A stretch of DNA of 64,000 nucleotides from Flavobacterium petrolei (lineage in GTDB: Bacteria > Bacteroidota > Bacteroidia > Flavobacteriales > Flavobacteriaceae), in NCBI RefSeq assembly GCF_003314435.2, contig NZ_QNVY02000001.1, forward strand, positions 806,001-870,000, given 5' to 3'. The notes beneath the pieces were generated by a model. That model ran no database searches, was not told the DNA's origin, and saw nothing but the letters and a program-made list of their open reading frames with translations. Made by a program: the position numbers and the translations under genes. Position 1 is the first letter of the stretch. Each line of letters starts with the position of its first letter. Below are positions 8,238 through 17,548 of the stretch, one piece after another.

Positions 8238-9101
8238 TCATCTCGATTTGAAATAACTTAATAATTTCGTCACATAACTTTCATCAACTCTTGTGTTTAC
8301 AACACCGGACCCTGATTTGCTAAATGTTTCTTTAAAATAATTGACTTTGTCGCGGTACTGTTTTTCATAATTCATTCGCACTGCTTTAGAACCGGTATTT
8401 ATCAATTCGACAGCTCCGGTTTCAGCATCAAGCATAGAAACCATACCTAAATCCGGCATTTTTTCTTCTCGAATGTCGTACACGCGAATCCCGGTTATAT
8501 CGTGTTTTTTTGCAGCAATTTTTAATGTGTGCTCATAATCTTCCGACATGAAATCAGAAATCACAAACACAATCGCTTTCTTTTTTTGAGTTCCCGATAA
8601 AAATTTTAAGGCTTGAGCAATATCTGTTTTACGGCTTTTAGGCTGAAATTCTATTAATTCTCGAATGATTCGAAGTACGTGTGATCTTCCTTTTTTTGGC
8701 GGAATGTACAATTCGATTTCATCGGAAAACAAAATCAAACCTATTTTATCGTTGTTTTGAGTTGCTGAAAAAGCCATCGTTGCAGCGATCTCCGTAACAA
8801 TATCTTTCTTGAATTGGTTTTTTGAACCAAAACTTTCTGAACCTGAAATATCGACCATTAACATCATGGTCAATTCACGTTCTTCTTCAAAAACCTTTAC
8901 GTGCGCTTCGTTGTAACGTGCGGTTACATTCCAATCAATCGCACGAATATCGTCTCCATACTGGTATTGACGCACTTCACTGAACGTCATTCCACGTCCT
9001 TTAAAAGACGTATGATACTCTCCCGAAAAGATGTGATCGCTCAATCTTCGGGTTTTAATTTCTATTTTTCGGACTTTTTTTAAGAGGTCTTTTGTATCCA
9101 T
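8238..9101 (-). CDS. DUF58 domain protein (MoxR partner)
   Basis: 287 residues, soluble, with no signal or membrane helix. The DUF58 signature appears at about residues 35-62 (GRGMTFSEVRQYQYGDDIRA followed by IDWNVTAR). A VWA-like fold follows, with a degenerate metal motif DISGSESF and the strand VFVISDFMSEDYEH. DUF58 proteins are almost always encoded beside MoxR ATPases and are taken to be their cytoplasmic partners. It lies about 80 bases after moxR across a palindromic spacer, and is the second gene of the moxR-bat operon. Confidence 0.9.
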   Translation of the reverse strand: MDTKDLLKKVRKIEIKTRRLSDHIFSGEYHTSFKGRGMTFSEVRQYQYGDDIRAIDWNVTARYNEAHVKVFEEERELTMMLMVDISGSESFGSKNQFKKDIVTEIAATMAFSATQNNDKIGLILFSDEIELYIPPKKGRSHVLRIIRELIEFQPKSRKTDIAQALKFLSGTQKKKAIVFVISDFMSEDYEHTLKIAAKKHDITGIRVYDIREEKMPDLGMVSMLDAETGAVELINTGSKAVRMNYEKQYRDKVNYFKETFSKSGSGVVNTRVDESYVTKLLSYFKSR

Positions 9102-9107
9102 TTTTAA

Positions 9108-9180
9108 TTTGTTTAAAGTTTAAAAGTTTAACGTTCCAAGTTCTTAATCCAACAACTTGAAACTTTAAACCTTAAACAAA
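9108..9180. repeat. Intergenic GTTTAAAGTTT palindrome between moxR and DUF58
   Basis: Nearly all of the spacer is one imperfect inverted repeat: TTTGTTTAAAGTTTAAAAG near 9108 pairs with CTTTAAACCTTAAACAAA ending at 9180. A similar palindrome lies between sufC and sufD (35701-35766). It may be a dispersed intergenic repeat or a processing hairpin inside a polycistronic mRNA; neither role is shown. Confidence 0.7.
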
Positions 9181-9182
9181 CT

Positions 9183-10187
9183 TTAAGGTACTTCTACTTC
9201 GTTTACGATTTTGTTGATGATGTCTACTGAAGTAATATTTTCGGCTTCCGCTTCATAAGTAACTCCAATTCTGTGACGCAATACATCATGAACTACCGCA
9301 CGAACATCCTCTGGAATTACATAACCACGACGTTTGATAAAAGCGTAGCATTTTGCGGCAGTCGCCAAATTGATACTTCCACGTGGTGACGCTCCAAAAC
9401 TGATTAATGGTTTTAAATCAGCCAATTTATATTTCTCTGGATAACGCGTGGCAAAAATGATATCAAGTATGTATTTTTCTATTTTTTCATCCATGTAAAC
9501 CTCACGAACTGCTTCTTGAGCGCGTAAAATTTGTTCCACAGAAACTACAGCATTTACTTTTTCATAACTCCCTTTTAGATTTTGACGTATTACTAAACGT
9601 TCATCTTCCATTTTTGGATAATCAATAACCGTTTTCAACATGAAACGATCGACCTGAGCTTCAGGTAATTGATACGTTCCTTCTTGTTCAATTGGATTTT
9701 GAGTAGCCAAAACCAAAAATGGTCTGTCTAATTTGAAAGTAGTATCTCCAATAGTCACTTGCTTTTCCTGCATCGCTTCCAGTAATGCCGATTGCACTTT
9801 GGCAGGAGCACGGTTAATCTCATCGGCAAGGACGAAATTAGCGAAGATTGGTCCTTTTTTTATGGAGAATTCATTAGCCTTAATGTTGTAAATCATTGTT
9901 CCCACAACATCGGCTGGCAATAAATCCGGTGTAAATTGAATTCTGCTGAAAGATCCCTGAACGGCTTGCGAAAGGGTGTTTATCGCTAAAGTTTTTGCTA
10001 ATCCTGGAACACCTTCCAATAAAATATGCCCTTGACCCAAAAGTCCAATTAACAAACGCTCCACCATGTGCTTTTGACCCACAATAACCTTGTTCATTTC
10101 CATTGTGAGAAGGTCTATAAATGCACTCTCTCTTTCGATTTTTTCATTGATTGCTCTGATGTCTAAAGTCGCCGTATTTTCTTCCAT
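9183..10187 (-). CDS. moxR: MoxR family AAA+ ATPase
   Basis: 334 residues. Walker A is GVPGLAKT (59-66), Walker B is VLADEINRAP, and sensor 1 lies in ATQNPIEQEGTYQLPEAQ, which is strongly conserved in the MoxR (AAA_3) class. A C-terminal lid domain follows. MoxR ATPases act as chaperones for assembly of specific complexes and work with VWA-domain partners; here those would be DUF58, BatA and BatB, all encoded downstream. It is the first gene of the cluster. A weak -7 candidate on the minus strand (10235-10242, one mismatch to TAnnTTTG) lies about 48 bases before the start. Confidence 0.93.
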   Translation of the reverse strand: MEENTATLDIRAINEKIERESAFIDLLTMEMNKVIVGQKHMVERLLIGLLGQGHILLEGVPGLAKTLAINTLSQAVQGSFSRIQFTPDLLPADVVGTMIYNIKANEFSIKKGPIFANFVLADEINRAPAKVQSALLEAMQEKQVTIGDTTFKLDRPFLVLATQNPIEQEGTYQLPEAQVDRFMLKTVIDYPKMEDERLVIRQNLKGSYEKVNAVVSVEQILRAQEAVREVYMDEKIEKYILDIIFATRYPEKYKLADLKPLISFGASPRGSINLATAAKCYAFIKRRGYVIPEDVRAVVHDVLRHRIGVTYEAEAENITSVDIINKIVNEVEVP

Positions 10188-10399
10188 TTTATTATTTTTA
10201 AAACCTTGAATTTAATGCCTTCGTTTTGAAGGTGCAAATTGAATTTTTTTTTAGAAGTAAGATGTTAATAAATGGTTAAAACTTCAATAAAACCTCTAAT
10301 TTTAAGGACTAATTGTGATACAATTTTTATATTTTTAAGAACTTTGAAAAATATACCTTGAATTACAAGATTTACGCATTTCAATAAAAAATAAAAACC

Positions 10400-11272
10400 A
10401 TGAGCAAAACAAAATTATCACCCATTGTAGCGGGTGTAATGAATTGGGGAATTTGGGATAAAAATCTCAATACCAAAGAAATGGAAAACATGATTAATGT
10501 GTGTTTAGAAAACAAAATCAGCACCTTTGACCATGCCGATATATACGGAGATTACACCACCGAAACCGACTTTGGAAAAGCGTTCGCTTCCAGCAAAATT
10601 CCGAGAGAAAAATTACAATTGATTTCGAAGTGTGGTATCCAAATGGTAACCGGAAACCGAGACAATAAAATTAAACATTACGAGTATTCTAAAGAGTACA
10701 TTATATGGTCCGTTGAGAATTCCTTAAAAAATTTACAGACGGATTATTTGGATGTTCTTTTACTCCACAGACCAAGTCCCTTGATGCAGGCGGATGAAAT
10801 TGCCGAGGCGGTTCTAAAACTAAAATCAGACGGAAAAATTATCGATTTTGGACTTTCTAATTTTACGTCTTCACAAACAGAATTAATTAGTCAAAAAACA
10901 GAAGTTTTATACAATCAAGTGCAATTTTCGGCAACGAATTTCGAACCAATGGTGGACGGAAGTTTTGATTATATGCAAGCCAATAACATTCGACCTATGT
11001 CATGGAATCCGCTGGGATCTGTTTTTAGAAAAGATATTCCACAAACCAGACGATTGAAAAAATTACTGGCGACCTTGGTTTCAAAATACCATTTGGGGTC
11101 GGATTCAATTTTACTTTCATGGATTTTAAAACATCCGGCGCAAGTAATTCCTATCGCAGGAACCGTAAATGTGGCCCGAATTCAATCATTGATGAAAGCA
11201 GTAGAATTAGAATTAGACAAAGAAGATTGGTTTGCCATTTGGACCGAAAGCATGGGGAATGATGTAGCCTAG
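10400..11272 (+). CDS. Aldo/keto reductase
   Basis: 290 residues with the catalytic tetrad of the aldo/keto reductase fold: D44 and Y49 (STFDHADIYG), K77 (LISKCG) and H123 (VLLLHRPS). The C-terminal NADPH-binding segment includes IPIAGTVNVARIQSL. It resembles the YdhF-like oxidoreductases of bacteria; the substrate cannot be told. It is followed 49 bases later by an SDR gene on the same strand and probably shares a transcript with it. The start is the only ATG near the predicted N-terminus. Confidence 0.9.
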   Translation: MSKTKLSPIVAGVMNWGIWDKNLNTKEMENMINVCLENKISTFDHADIYGDYTTETDFGKAFASSKIPREKLQLISKCGIQMVTGNRDNKIKHYEYSKEYIIWSVENSLKNLQTDYLDVLLLHRPSPLMQADEIAEAVLKLKSDGKIIDFGLSNFTSSQTELISQKTEVLYNQVQFSATNFEPMVDGSFDYMQANNIRPMSWNPLGSVFRKDIPQTRRLKKLLATLVSKYHLGSDSILLSWILKHPAQVIPIAGTVNVARIQSLMKAVELELDKEDWFAIWTESMGNDVA

Positions 11273-11321
11273 GAATAGTGTCCAGTTCAGTAACTTTAGA
11301 ATCAAAAACAGAAAAAAAATC

Positions 11322-12077
11322 ATGACTAAAACAGCCTTAGTGACCGGAGCAACCAGCGGAATTGGTAAAGCAACAGCACAAATATTAGCTAAAAACAACT
11401 ATAAAATTATTCTTTGCGGACGCCGTGAAGACCGATTAGAGGCTCTTGAAAAAGAACTTTCGGATTTTACTGAAGTGCATACTTTGTCCTTTGATGTTCG
11501 CGACAAAAAAGCGGTTTTTGAAAGCATCAATTCCATCCCGGAAGCTTTTTCCACAATTGATGTTTTGATTAATAATGCCGGAAATGCACATGGTTTAGAT
11601 CCCATTCAAAACGGGGATTTAGACGATTGGGACGCCATGATTGACATCAATGTCAAAGGTCTTTTGTATGTTTCGAAAGCAATTATCCCACAAATGATCG
11701 AACGAAAATCAGGTCACATTATCAACATTGGTTCCATAGCCGGAAAAGAAGTTTATCCAAACGGCAACGTGTATTGCGCTTCCAAACATGCCGTTGACGC
11801 CTTGAGCCAAGCCATGAGGATGGACTTGAATCCTTACGGAATTCGCGTGGGTGCCATTCATCCCGGTGCCGTAGAAACCGAATTCAGCGAAGTACGTTTT
11901 AAAGGCGATACGGAGAAAGCCGCTAATGTTTACAAAGGTTTTGAACCTTTACATCCAGAAGATATCGCTGATATTATTCACTTTGTAGTTTCCAGACCAT
12001 ACCATGTAAATATTGCCGATTTGTTAGTTTTGCCAACAGCGCAAGCCGCAGCTACTATTTTAAAAAGAGATATTTAA
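11322..12077 (+). CDS. Short-chain dehydrogenase (YdfG-like SDR)
   Basis: 251 residues, a classical SDR: cofactor motif TGATSGIG (8-15), NNAG (84-87), catalytic S138, Y151 and K155 (YCASK). The C-terminal part (HPEDIADIIHFVVSRPYHVNI) matches the YdfG / 3-hydroxy acid dehydrogenase group, which uses NADP to oxidise serine or 3-hydroxypropionate-like compounds. That substrate is inference from overall resemblance only. It lies downstream of the aldo/keto reductase. Confidence 0.9.
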   Translation: MTKTALVTGATSGIGKATAQILAKNNYKIILCGRREDRLEALEKELSDFTEVHTLSFDVRDKKAVFESINSIPEAFSTIDVLINNAGNAHGLDPIQNGDLDDWDAMIDINVKGLLYVSKAIIPQMIERKSGHIINIGSIAGKEVYPNGNVYCASKHAVDALSQAMRMDLNPYGIRVGAIHPGAVETEFSEVRFKGDTEKAANVYKGFEPLHPEDIADIIHFVVSRPYHVNIADLLVLPTAQAAATILKRDI

Positions 12078-12081
12078 AATT

Positions 12082-12154
12082 GATTTTTAGATTGTTGGAT
12101 TTATAGATTATTTAGAGAATCTATAAATCCAATTGTCTAAGAAATCTAAAAATC
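12082..12154. repeat. 73-bp nested palindrome
   Basis: The outer arms GATTTTTAGATT (12082-12093) and AATCTAAAAATC (12143-12154), and the inner arms GGATTTATAGATT (12097-12109) and AATCTATAAATCC (12118-12130), are perfect reverse complements around a short loop. It fills almost the whole spacer between the SDR gene and the next gene. It lacks a T-run, so it is a poor intrinsic terminator. It looks like a dispersed palindromic repeat or an mRNA stabilising hairpin. Confidence 0.75.
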
Positions 12155-12161
12155 TAAGTGT

Positions 12162-13301
12162 ATGATCAACAAACGCATTCTTATCAAAAACCTGCTTGCT
12201 CACAATGATGAGAGTAGTTTTTATGACAAAAAGCGCCAGTTGAATTTGCATACTCGGGAAGGAAAAGCAAAATTTTTAAAACACATTTGTGCACTGTCTA
12301 ATTCGAATCCTACAAACAATTCCTATATCGTCGTGGGTGTTGAAGACCAAGACAATACTATCGTGGGCGATGATTTTTTTGACGACAGTCGGATTCAGAA
12401 TTTAGTGAATGCCTATCTGGAGAATCCTCCGAAAATTCAGTATGAAAATGTGCCTTTCCCAAACTTGCCGAAAGATAAAGTTATCGGATTGGTGACAGTC
12501 AAGCCAAAAAGCAAAACTTCCCATTTCAAAAAAGGAATTCACACGATTCCTGCCAACAGTATTTTTATACGGCGAGGCAGTAACACGATGCCGGTTGAAG
12601 GCGAAATTGAAAAAAATTACCAGAATACGGAAACCGTAATTGGAATCGAAAATAACTCAAGAAACAGCATCGAATATACACTCGATGGCGTTATTGATTT
12701 CATGAATTTTCGCCACAAGGATATGGCGCCAAAGTATAAAGTATTCAAAGAATTATTTGTGATTTGCTGGGCTGGAATTGCCAAAAAATCTCGTGAGAAA
12801 ACGTATTTATCACGCGTAGATATCGAATTGATAAACGAACAAATCAAGCTTTTTTACTCGGCTCAAGATGTGGTCGAAATTACTTTTGATGAAGATACTT
12901 TTACCATTATTGAATATGTTCCTTTGGGTTTAAATGATAAAACGAGTTATTATCCTTTAGAAAAACAGACGATTCATTTTCATGATAATGGCTATTATAA
13001 AATTGAAAGAGAGATGCTTTTTCAGCCGCCGGAATTCAACAAGAAAATGTTATTTCACATTTACAATGCCAATATTGCTTTACTGATAAAACTTCAAAAA
13101 GGGCTTTCGTTATCCGAAAGAGAGCATAAAGATTTAGAGAATTTACCTTCTACTTTTATGATTTGTTACCTCAACGGTTTCGAAGAAGCTAAGCAAAAAC
13201 TGATTGATGCAAAAATACTGTTGAAACCTTTCAACCAAGTGTATTTATCATTTAAAGAAGCGCTGCGAATTTTGAGAAAGATGAAATATGATGTGCAGTA
13301 G
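12162..13301 (+). CDS. AlbA_2 / Schlafen-type putative DNA-binding protein
   Basis: 379 residues. The N-terminal 150 residues carry features of the AlbA_2 (divergent Schlafen AAA_4) domain: LNLHTREGKAKFLKHICALSNS, NSYIVVGVEDQDN and the strand-turn FIRRGSNTMPVEGEIE. The remaining 230 residues are an uncharacterised C-terminal region with mixed alpha/beta predictions and no known motif. Members of this family are often annotated as ATP-binding or transcriptional regulators, with little experimental support. It starts 7 bases after the 73-bp palindrome. Confidence 0.7.
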   Translation: MINKRILIKNLLAHNDESSFYDKKRQLNLHTREGKAKFLKHICALSNSNPTNNSYIVVGVEDQDNTIVGDDFFDDSRIQNLVNAYLENPPKIQYENVPFPNLPKDKVIGLVTVKPKSKTSHFKKGIHTIPANSIFIRRGSNTMPVEGEIEKNYQNTETVIGIENNSRNSIEYTLDGVIDFMNFRHKDMAPKYKVFKELFVICWAGIAKKSREKTYLSRVDIELINEQIKLFYSAQDVVEITFDEDTFTIIEYVPLGLNDKTSYYPLEKQTIHFHDNGYYKIEREMLFQPPEFNKKMLFHIYNANIALLIKLQKGLSLSEREHKDLENLPSTFMICYLNGFEEAKQKLIDAKILLKPFNQVYLSFKEALRILRKMKYDVQ

Positions 13302-13321
13302 CTATAATTTTATTATAGATT

Positions 13322-14101
13322 TCATTCTTTAAGAAAGCCCAATACATAAGCATTAATTTCTCTTTTTTGTCTTTTATTTCCTCTGTTATTCATGTCATTA
13401 TGAATGGTGTTTGGGAGTTTAATAATTTTTATTCCAAACTTTTCTTGATCTGTAACAGTAGGTAAAACTCCTTCATCTGCAGGTTGGTCACTGGAGCGAA
13501 GCGAGTAAATTTTAGGCGTAGAAGTTCTGGGCAATTCCATTCTACGGTTGTCTAACGAAATTATTTTATCAACTAATTTTGGATATTTATGAGCAAAAAA
13601 AACCGTCATATCACCTCCATTGGAATGTCCAATTAGGTTTACATGCTTGAAATCCAATTCTGGTTTTATTTTTTTCAATTCATTCAGAACAAACAGGATA
13701 TTCTCTACTCCTCTTTCCCAATTTGATCGTCGCACAATTTGGGGGATTCCCGTCAAAGGCAACAAATCATCCGTTGGTAATTCATGCTGAATACTGACTA
13801 CATAATAGCCTTTGGATCCTAACTTTTCCGTTAAGTATGAATATGATTTATTTGCGAAAGGCTTATTTTCTCCATATCCATGACTGATTATTACCAATTG
13901 TTGATTTGAAATTTTATCATTTACAATTGGTAAACAAAACGCTACCGGAATTAATCTGTTTCTGGAAGAATCCAGCCAATTAGCGCTATCTGACTTGATT
14001 TCAAATTCTTGGTTATTGACTTTTTCAATAGTTACGTTTTTATTAGTCGCACAACTTAATAAAAGGAAAAAAACCAGTATTTGTAAGTAAATTTTAAGCA
14101 T
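13322..14101 (-). CDS. Alpha/beta hydrolase lipoprotein
   Basis: 259 residues. A lipoprotein signal with lipobox LLLSC (cysteine near residue 17) predicts membrane anchoring. The nucleophile elbow is GHSNGG, in VNLIGHSNGGDMTVFF. An upstream strand VIISHGYGEN supplies the oxyanion-hole HG motif, and a late histidine (NTIHNDMN) is the likely catalytic base. Family members include esterases and peptidase-like hydrolases; the substrate is unknown. It converges with the AlbA_2 gene, 20 bases from its stop. Confidence 0.8.
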   Translation of the reverse strand: MLKIYLQILVFFLLLSCATNKNVTIEKVNNQEFEIKSDSANWLDSSRNRLIPVAFCLPIVNDKISNQQLVIISHGYGENKPFANKSYSYLTEKLGSKGYYVVSIQHELPTDDLLPLTGIPQIVRRSNWERGVENILFVLNELKKIKPELDFKHVNLIGHSNGGDMTVFFAHKYPKLVDKIISLDNRRMELPRTSTPKIYSLRSSDQPADEGVLPTVTDQEKFGIKIIKLPNTIHNDMNNRGNKRQKREINAYVLGFLKE

Positions 14102-14453
14102 TCATCTGATTAAAAAGTAATTTTGAAACAAATTTAGTAGCTTTTTTATTAAATAAAAGCCATCAATTCTTTTAGAAATTGACAAATCATTTTAGCTAAC
14201 AGCAATGATAACGTAATAAGTGTACTCATTTGAAAAAAGTTTAAGTTTTTTTGTAAAACTAATCCGAAAAATTAAATAAAACAATCACCTAAAACAGTGA
14301 TATTTCAATTTCACGTTATAACACGAATTCTTTAATTTTTTTAAAAAAATAAACTAAAAAAGCTTGGTTCATCGCACTTTTACCTAATTTTATGACTTGA
14401 AAAATAGTATTCATTTTCTGCTATTTTTACATTAATAAAAAGAAAAACAGTAC
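14102..14453. other. Divergent intergenic region with minus-strand promoter
   Basis: A 352-base AT-rich gap between divergent genes. On the minus strand CAAATTTA (14129-14136) reads TAAATTTG, a good -7 element 28 bases before the hydrolase start. On the plus strand TATTTTTA (14422-14429) is a weak -7 candidate for the phosphatase gene, with a TTG 22 bases upstream. No ORF, RNA gene or strong hairpin was seen. Confidence 0.5.
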
Positions 14454-15179
14454 ATGAGAACACTTGTTATAGGCGATATCCATGGTGGTTTGCGAGCGCT
14501 ACACCAAATTATGGAAAGAGCCAAAGTTACTAAAAAAGATACCCTGATTTTTCTGGGAGATTACGTTGATGGCTGGAGCCAATCCCCTCAGGTACTTGAT
14601 TTTATAATTGATTTACAAACCAAACAAAATTGTATTTGCATTCGCGGAAACCACGATGATTTACTGCTGGAATGGCTTGATGAAAGCAAAGACAATCTGT
14701 TGTGGTACAAACATGGCGGGGAAGCGACGGTTTTGGCCTACGAATCTGTTAGCGCAGAAACAAAGCAAAAACACATTGAATTCCTAAAATCATTGGCTAA
14801 TTTTCATCTGGACGAGCAGCGTCGTTTGTATGTTCATGCTGGTTTTACCAATATGAATGGTGTCGATTTCGAATATTTTCCCGGCCTTTTTTATTGGGAT
14901 AGAACCTTATGGGAAACCGCATTGGCATTAGACACAACAATGAAAATTGACCACCCGTTTTATCCAAAACGTTTTACTTTATACGAAGAAATCTACATTG
15001 GTCACACGCCCGTAACCCGAATAGGTGAAACCACGCCCGTACAAAAGGCAAATGTTTGGAACGTAGATACCGGAGCGGCTTTCAAAGGACCATTAACTAT
15101 TATGGATGTTGACAGTAAGGAATTTTGGCAAAGCGAACCTTTGAACCAATTGTATTTTGATGAGAAGGGAAGAAATTAG
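14454..15179 (+). CDS. PPP-type metallophosphoesterase
   Basis: 241 residues with the full set of metallophosphatase motifs in order: GDIHG (residues 7-11), GDYVDG (about 35-40), GNHDD (about 63-67), a conserved histidine in YVHAGF (about 122), and GHTP (about 183). This is the bacterial serine/threonine protein phosphatase / ApaH-like group that binds two metal ions. It could dephosphorylate proteins or cleave diadenosine polyphosphates; sequence alone does not decide. It appears monocistronic. Confidence 0.88.
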   Translation: MRTLVIGDIHGGLRALHQIMERAKVTKKDTLIFLGDYVDGWSQSPQVLDFIIDLQTKQNCICIRGNHDDLLLEWLDESKDNLLWYKHGGEATVLAYESVSAETKQKHIEFLKSLANFHLDEQRRLYVHAGFTNMNGVDFEYFPGLFYWDRTLWETALALDTTMKIDHPFYPKRFTLYEEIYIGHTPVTRIGETTPVQKANVWNVDTGAAFKGPLTIMDVDSKEFWQSEPLNQLYFDEKGRN

Positions 15180-15310
15180 ATTTTATTGAATTACTTTTGC
15201 GCCACTAAAAAAAATAAGAGTATGAAATGAGCATAACCGAAAATTGGTCGCAAACACCAATGAAGCTATGCGAATTCTATATTCCATTAAAAAACAAATA
15301 TTATCTTCAT

Positions 15311-15808
15311 ATGAAAAAGATTATTACATTACTATTGCTATTGACTGTTGGTTTGATTAATGCGCAGGCTTTCAAAGGAAAAGGCGACGTTAAATTTGAT
15401 GTTGGAGCTAACCTTCAAAACGGAGGATCAGGAATTCGTGTTTCTTCTGATTTTGGTGTTGGAGAAAACATGTCATTCGGATTTGTCACTTCTTATTTGC
15501 TATCCGTTTCTAATGATGATTTAGGAAACAAACCTGATTTTGGAGATAGAGTAGATATTAAAGGACGATTCAATGCAAACTTGGGAAATGTTTTTGAATT
15601 AGATCCAAAAATGGATATTTACCCAGGATTGGATTTAGGTTTAAGAAATTTTGGTGCACATTTAGGTTTCCGTTATTTCTTTACAGAAGGTTTTGGTATA
15701 TTCACCGAAGCTGGAATTCCAATTGCCAGTTACAAAACAAATCCAATAGGTTTTGATAAATTGAACAACCAATTCACGTTTAATATTGGTGCTTCTTTCA
15801 ATTTGTAA
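15311..15808 (+). CDS. Small outer membrane beta-barrel protein
   Basis: 165 residues from the ATG at 15311, where a typical signal peptide begins (MKKIITLLLLLTVGLINAQA). The reading frame is open back to 15227, but the added 28 residues are polar and precede a perfect signal, so they are excluded. The mature part alternates polar and hydrophobic residues in short strands (SGIRVSSDFGVG, NMSFGFVTSYLL, FTFNIGASFNL) and ends in aromatic-rich strands, as expected for an 8- to 10-strand barrel. It resembles Flavobacterium DUF6646-type proteins, though I cannot verify that. Function unknown. A strong terminator follows. Confidence 0.75.
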   Translation: MKKIITLLLLLTVGLINAQAFKGKGDVKFDVGANLQNGGSGIRVSSDFGVGENMSFGFVTSYLLSVSNDDLGNKPDFGDRVDIKGRFNANLGNVFELDPKMDIYPGLDLGLRNFGAHLGFRYFFTEGFGIFTEAGIPIASYKTNPIGFDKLNNQFTFNIGASFNL

Positions 15809-15845
15809 AACACTTTTCACAACAATTCTCGAAGCAATTTGAAAT

Positions 15846-15890
15846 AAAAAAAGGCAATTTGAACTATTCAAATTGCCTTTTTTAGTTTAT
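15846..15890. terminator. Bidirectional terminator
   Basis: The stem GGCAATTTGAA / TTCAAATTGCC has a three-base loop and is flanked by A-runs and T-runs on both sides, so it can end transcription of the outer membrane protein gene (plus) and of the aldehyde dehydrogenase gene (minus). Confidence 0.9.
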
Positions 15891-15902
15891 TTTATTTTAG
15901 TC

Positions 15903-17456
15903 CTACAAATCAAATTTAATCCCTTGTGCCAAGGGTAGACTTGTTGTGTAATTAATGGTATTCGTTTGTCTTCTCATATATACTTTCCAAGCATCAGAAC
16001 CTGATTCTCTTCCGCCACCAGTTTCTTTTTCACCACCAAAAGCACCTCCAATTTCTGCACCGGAAGTTCCTATGTTTACATTTGCAATTCCACAATCAGA
16101 ACCTACAACGGATAGGAAAAGTTCTGCTTCACGCAAATTGTTTGTCATAATAGCAGATGATAGACCTTGTGCCACTCCGTTTTGAATTGCGATAGCATTC
16201 TCAACAGTTCCAGAATATTTCAATAAATATAAAACAGGTGCAAAGGTTTCGTGTTGCACGATTTCGAAAGAATTTTCAGCTTCTGCAATTGCTGGTTTTA
16301 CGTAGCAACCACTTTCAAATCCTTCACCAGAAAGTACGCCACCTTCCACGAGGATTTTCCCGCCTTCGGCAACAACTTTCTCTAATGCTTTATTGTACAT
16401 TTCCACAGCATGCTTATCAATTACAGGACCTACATGGTTATTTTCATCCAAAGGATTTCCAATACGTAATTGTTTGTAAGCTGATACAATTGCATCTTTA
16501 ACTTTATCATAAATACTTTCGTGAATAATCAAACGACGTGTTGATGTACAACGTTGTCCTGCCGTTCCTACCGCACCAAAAACAGCACCAATAACTGTCA
16601 TTTTAATATCAGCATCCGGAGTTACAATGATGGCGTTGTTTCCGCCTAATTCTAATAATGATTTTCCAAGACGACCTGCAACTGCTTGCGCAACAATTTT
16701 CCCCATACGAGTAGAACCCGTTGCAGAAATCAATGGCACACGCTTGTCGTTAGTCATCATTTCACCCACTTTGTAATCTCCATTTATCAAACAGGAAATT
16801 CCTTCCGGAAGGTTATTTTCTTTGATTACTTCGGCAATGATATTTTGACAGGCAATTCCACAAAGTGGTGTTTTTTCAGATGGTTTCCAAACACAAACAT
16901 CGCCACAAATCCAGGCTAAAGCCGTGTTCCAAGCCCAAACGGCAACTGGAAAATTAAAGGCAGAAATAATTCCAACAACTCCCATTGGGTGGTATTGCTC
17001 ATACATTCTGTGTCCCGGACGTTCGGAGTGCATTGTTAATCCGTGTAATTGACGCGACAATCCCACTGCAAAATCACAGATGTCTATCATTTCCTGAACT
17101 TCGCCATATCCTTCTTGCAATGATTTTCCCATTTCGTAGGAAACTAACTTGCCTAAAGCTTCTTTATTTTTACGTAATTTGTCACCAAACTGACGCACGA
17201 TTTCACCACGTTGTGGCGCAGGCATCACTTTGAAAGTTTTAAAAGCTTCGGTAGCGGTTTGCATTACTTTTTCATAATCAGCAGCCGTAGTTGTTTTTAC
17301 AGTACCGATAAGCTGACCGTCAACTGGTGAATAACTTTCAAGAATTTCCCCGTTTGAAAAATGGTTTATCCCGGTTGATGTTCCTTCATTTATGGCTTTT
17401 ACACCCAATTGCGCCAATGCTTCCTTCATTCCGAATTGATCTGCTATTGTTATCAT
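15903..17456 (-). CDS. Aldehyde dehydrogenase, ALDH7 (aminoadipate semialdehyde) type
   Basis: 517 residues with a full aldehyde dehydrogenase fold: NAD-binding GSTRMGK, catalytic-glutamate loop LELGGNNAII and nucleophile cysteine in GTAGQRCTSTRRL. GQRCTSTRR and the C-terminal FGGEKETGGGRESGSDAWK are typical of the ALDH7 / alpha-aminoadipic semialdehyde (piperideine-6-carboxylate) dehydrogenase group of lysine breakdown. A -7 element (TATATTTG on the minus strand, 17493-17500) lies 37 bases before the ATG. It is separated from the upstream dioxygenase gene by an RNA-like element. The lysine role is inferred from family; the neighbour in tryptophan breakdown leaves some doubt about the true substrate. 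Confidence 0.87.
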   Translation of the reverse strand: MITIADQFGMKEALAQLGVKAINEGTSTGINHFSNGEILESYSPVDGQLIGTVKTTTAADYEKVMQTATEAFKTFKVMPAPQRGEIVRQFGDKLRKNKEALGKLVSYEMGKSLQEGYGEVQEMIDICDFAVGLSRQLHGLTMHSERPGHRMYEQYHPMGVVGIISAFNFPVAVWAWNTALAWICGDVCVWKPSEKTPLCGIACQNIIAEVIKENNLPEGISCLINGDYKVGEMMTNDKRVPLISATGSTRMGKIVAQAVAGRLGKSLLELGGNNAIIVTPDADIKMTVIGAVFGAVGTAGQRCTSTRRLIIHESIYDKVKDAIVSAYKQLRIGNPLDENNHVGPVIDKHAVEMYNKALEKVVAEGGKILVEGGVLSGEGFESGCYVKPAIAEAENSFEIVQHETFAPVLYLLKYSGTVENAIAIQNGVAQGLSSAIMTNNLREAELFLSVVGSDCGIANVNIGTSGAEIGGAFGGEKETGGGRESGSDAWKVYMRRQTNTINYTTSLPLAQGIKFDL

Positions 17457-17492
17457 TGTAACTTTTTTATTAAAAATTGTTATATTTTTTTA

Positions 17493-17500
17493 CAAATATA
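17493..17500 (-). promoter_or_regulatory. Promoter -7 element for aldehyde dehydrogenase gene
   Basis: Reads TATATTTG on the minus strand, matching TAnnTTTG, 37 bases before the ATG at 17456. A clear -33 element was not seen. Confidence 0.5.
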
Positions 17501-17548
17501 TTGATTTAAGGTTAAATAGTAAACGTTACTACTTATATTTTCATTTTT

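Noticed and set aside
15227..15310. N-terminal extension of the outer membrane protein gene
   Set aside because: The 28 extra residues are polar and lie before a perfect signal peptide beginning at 15311.
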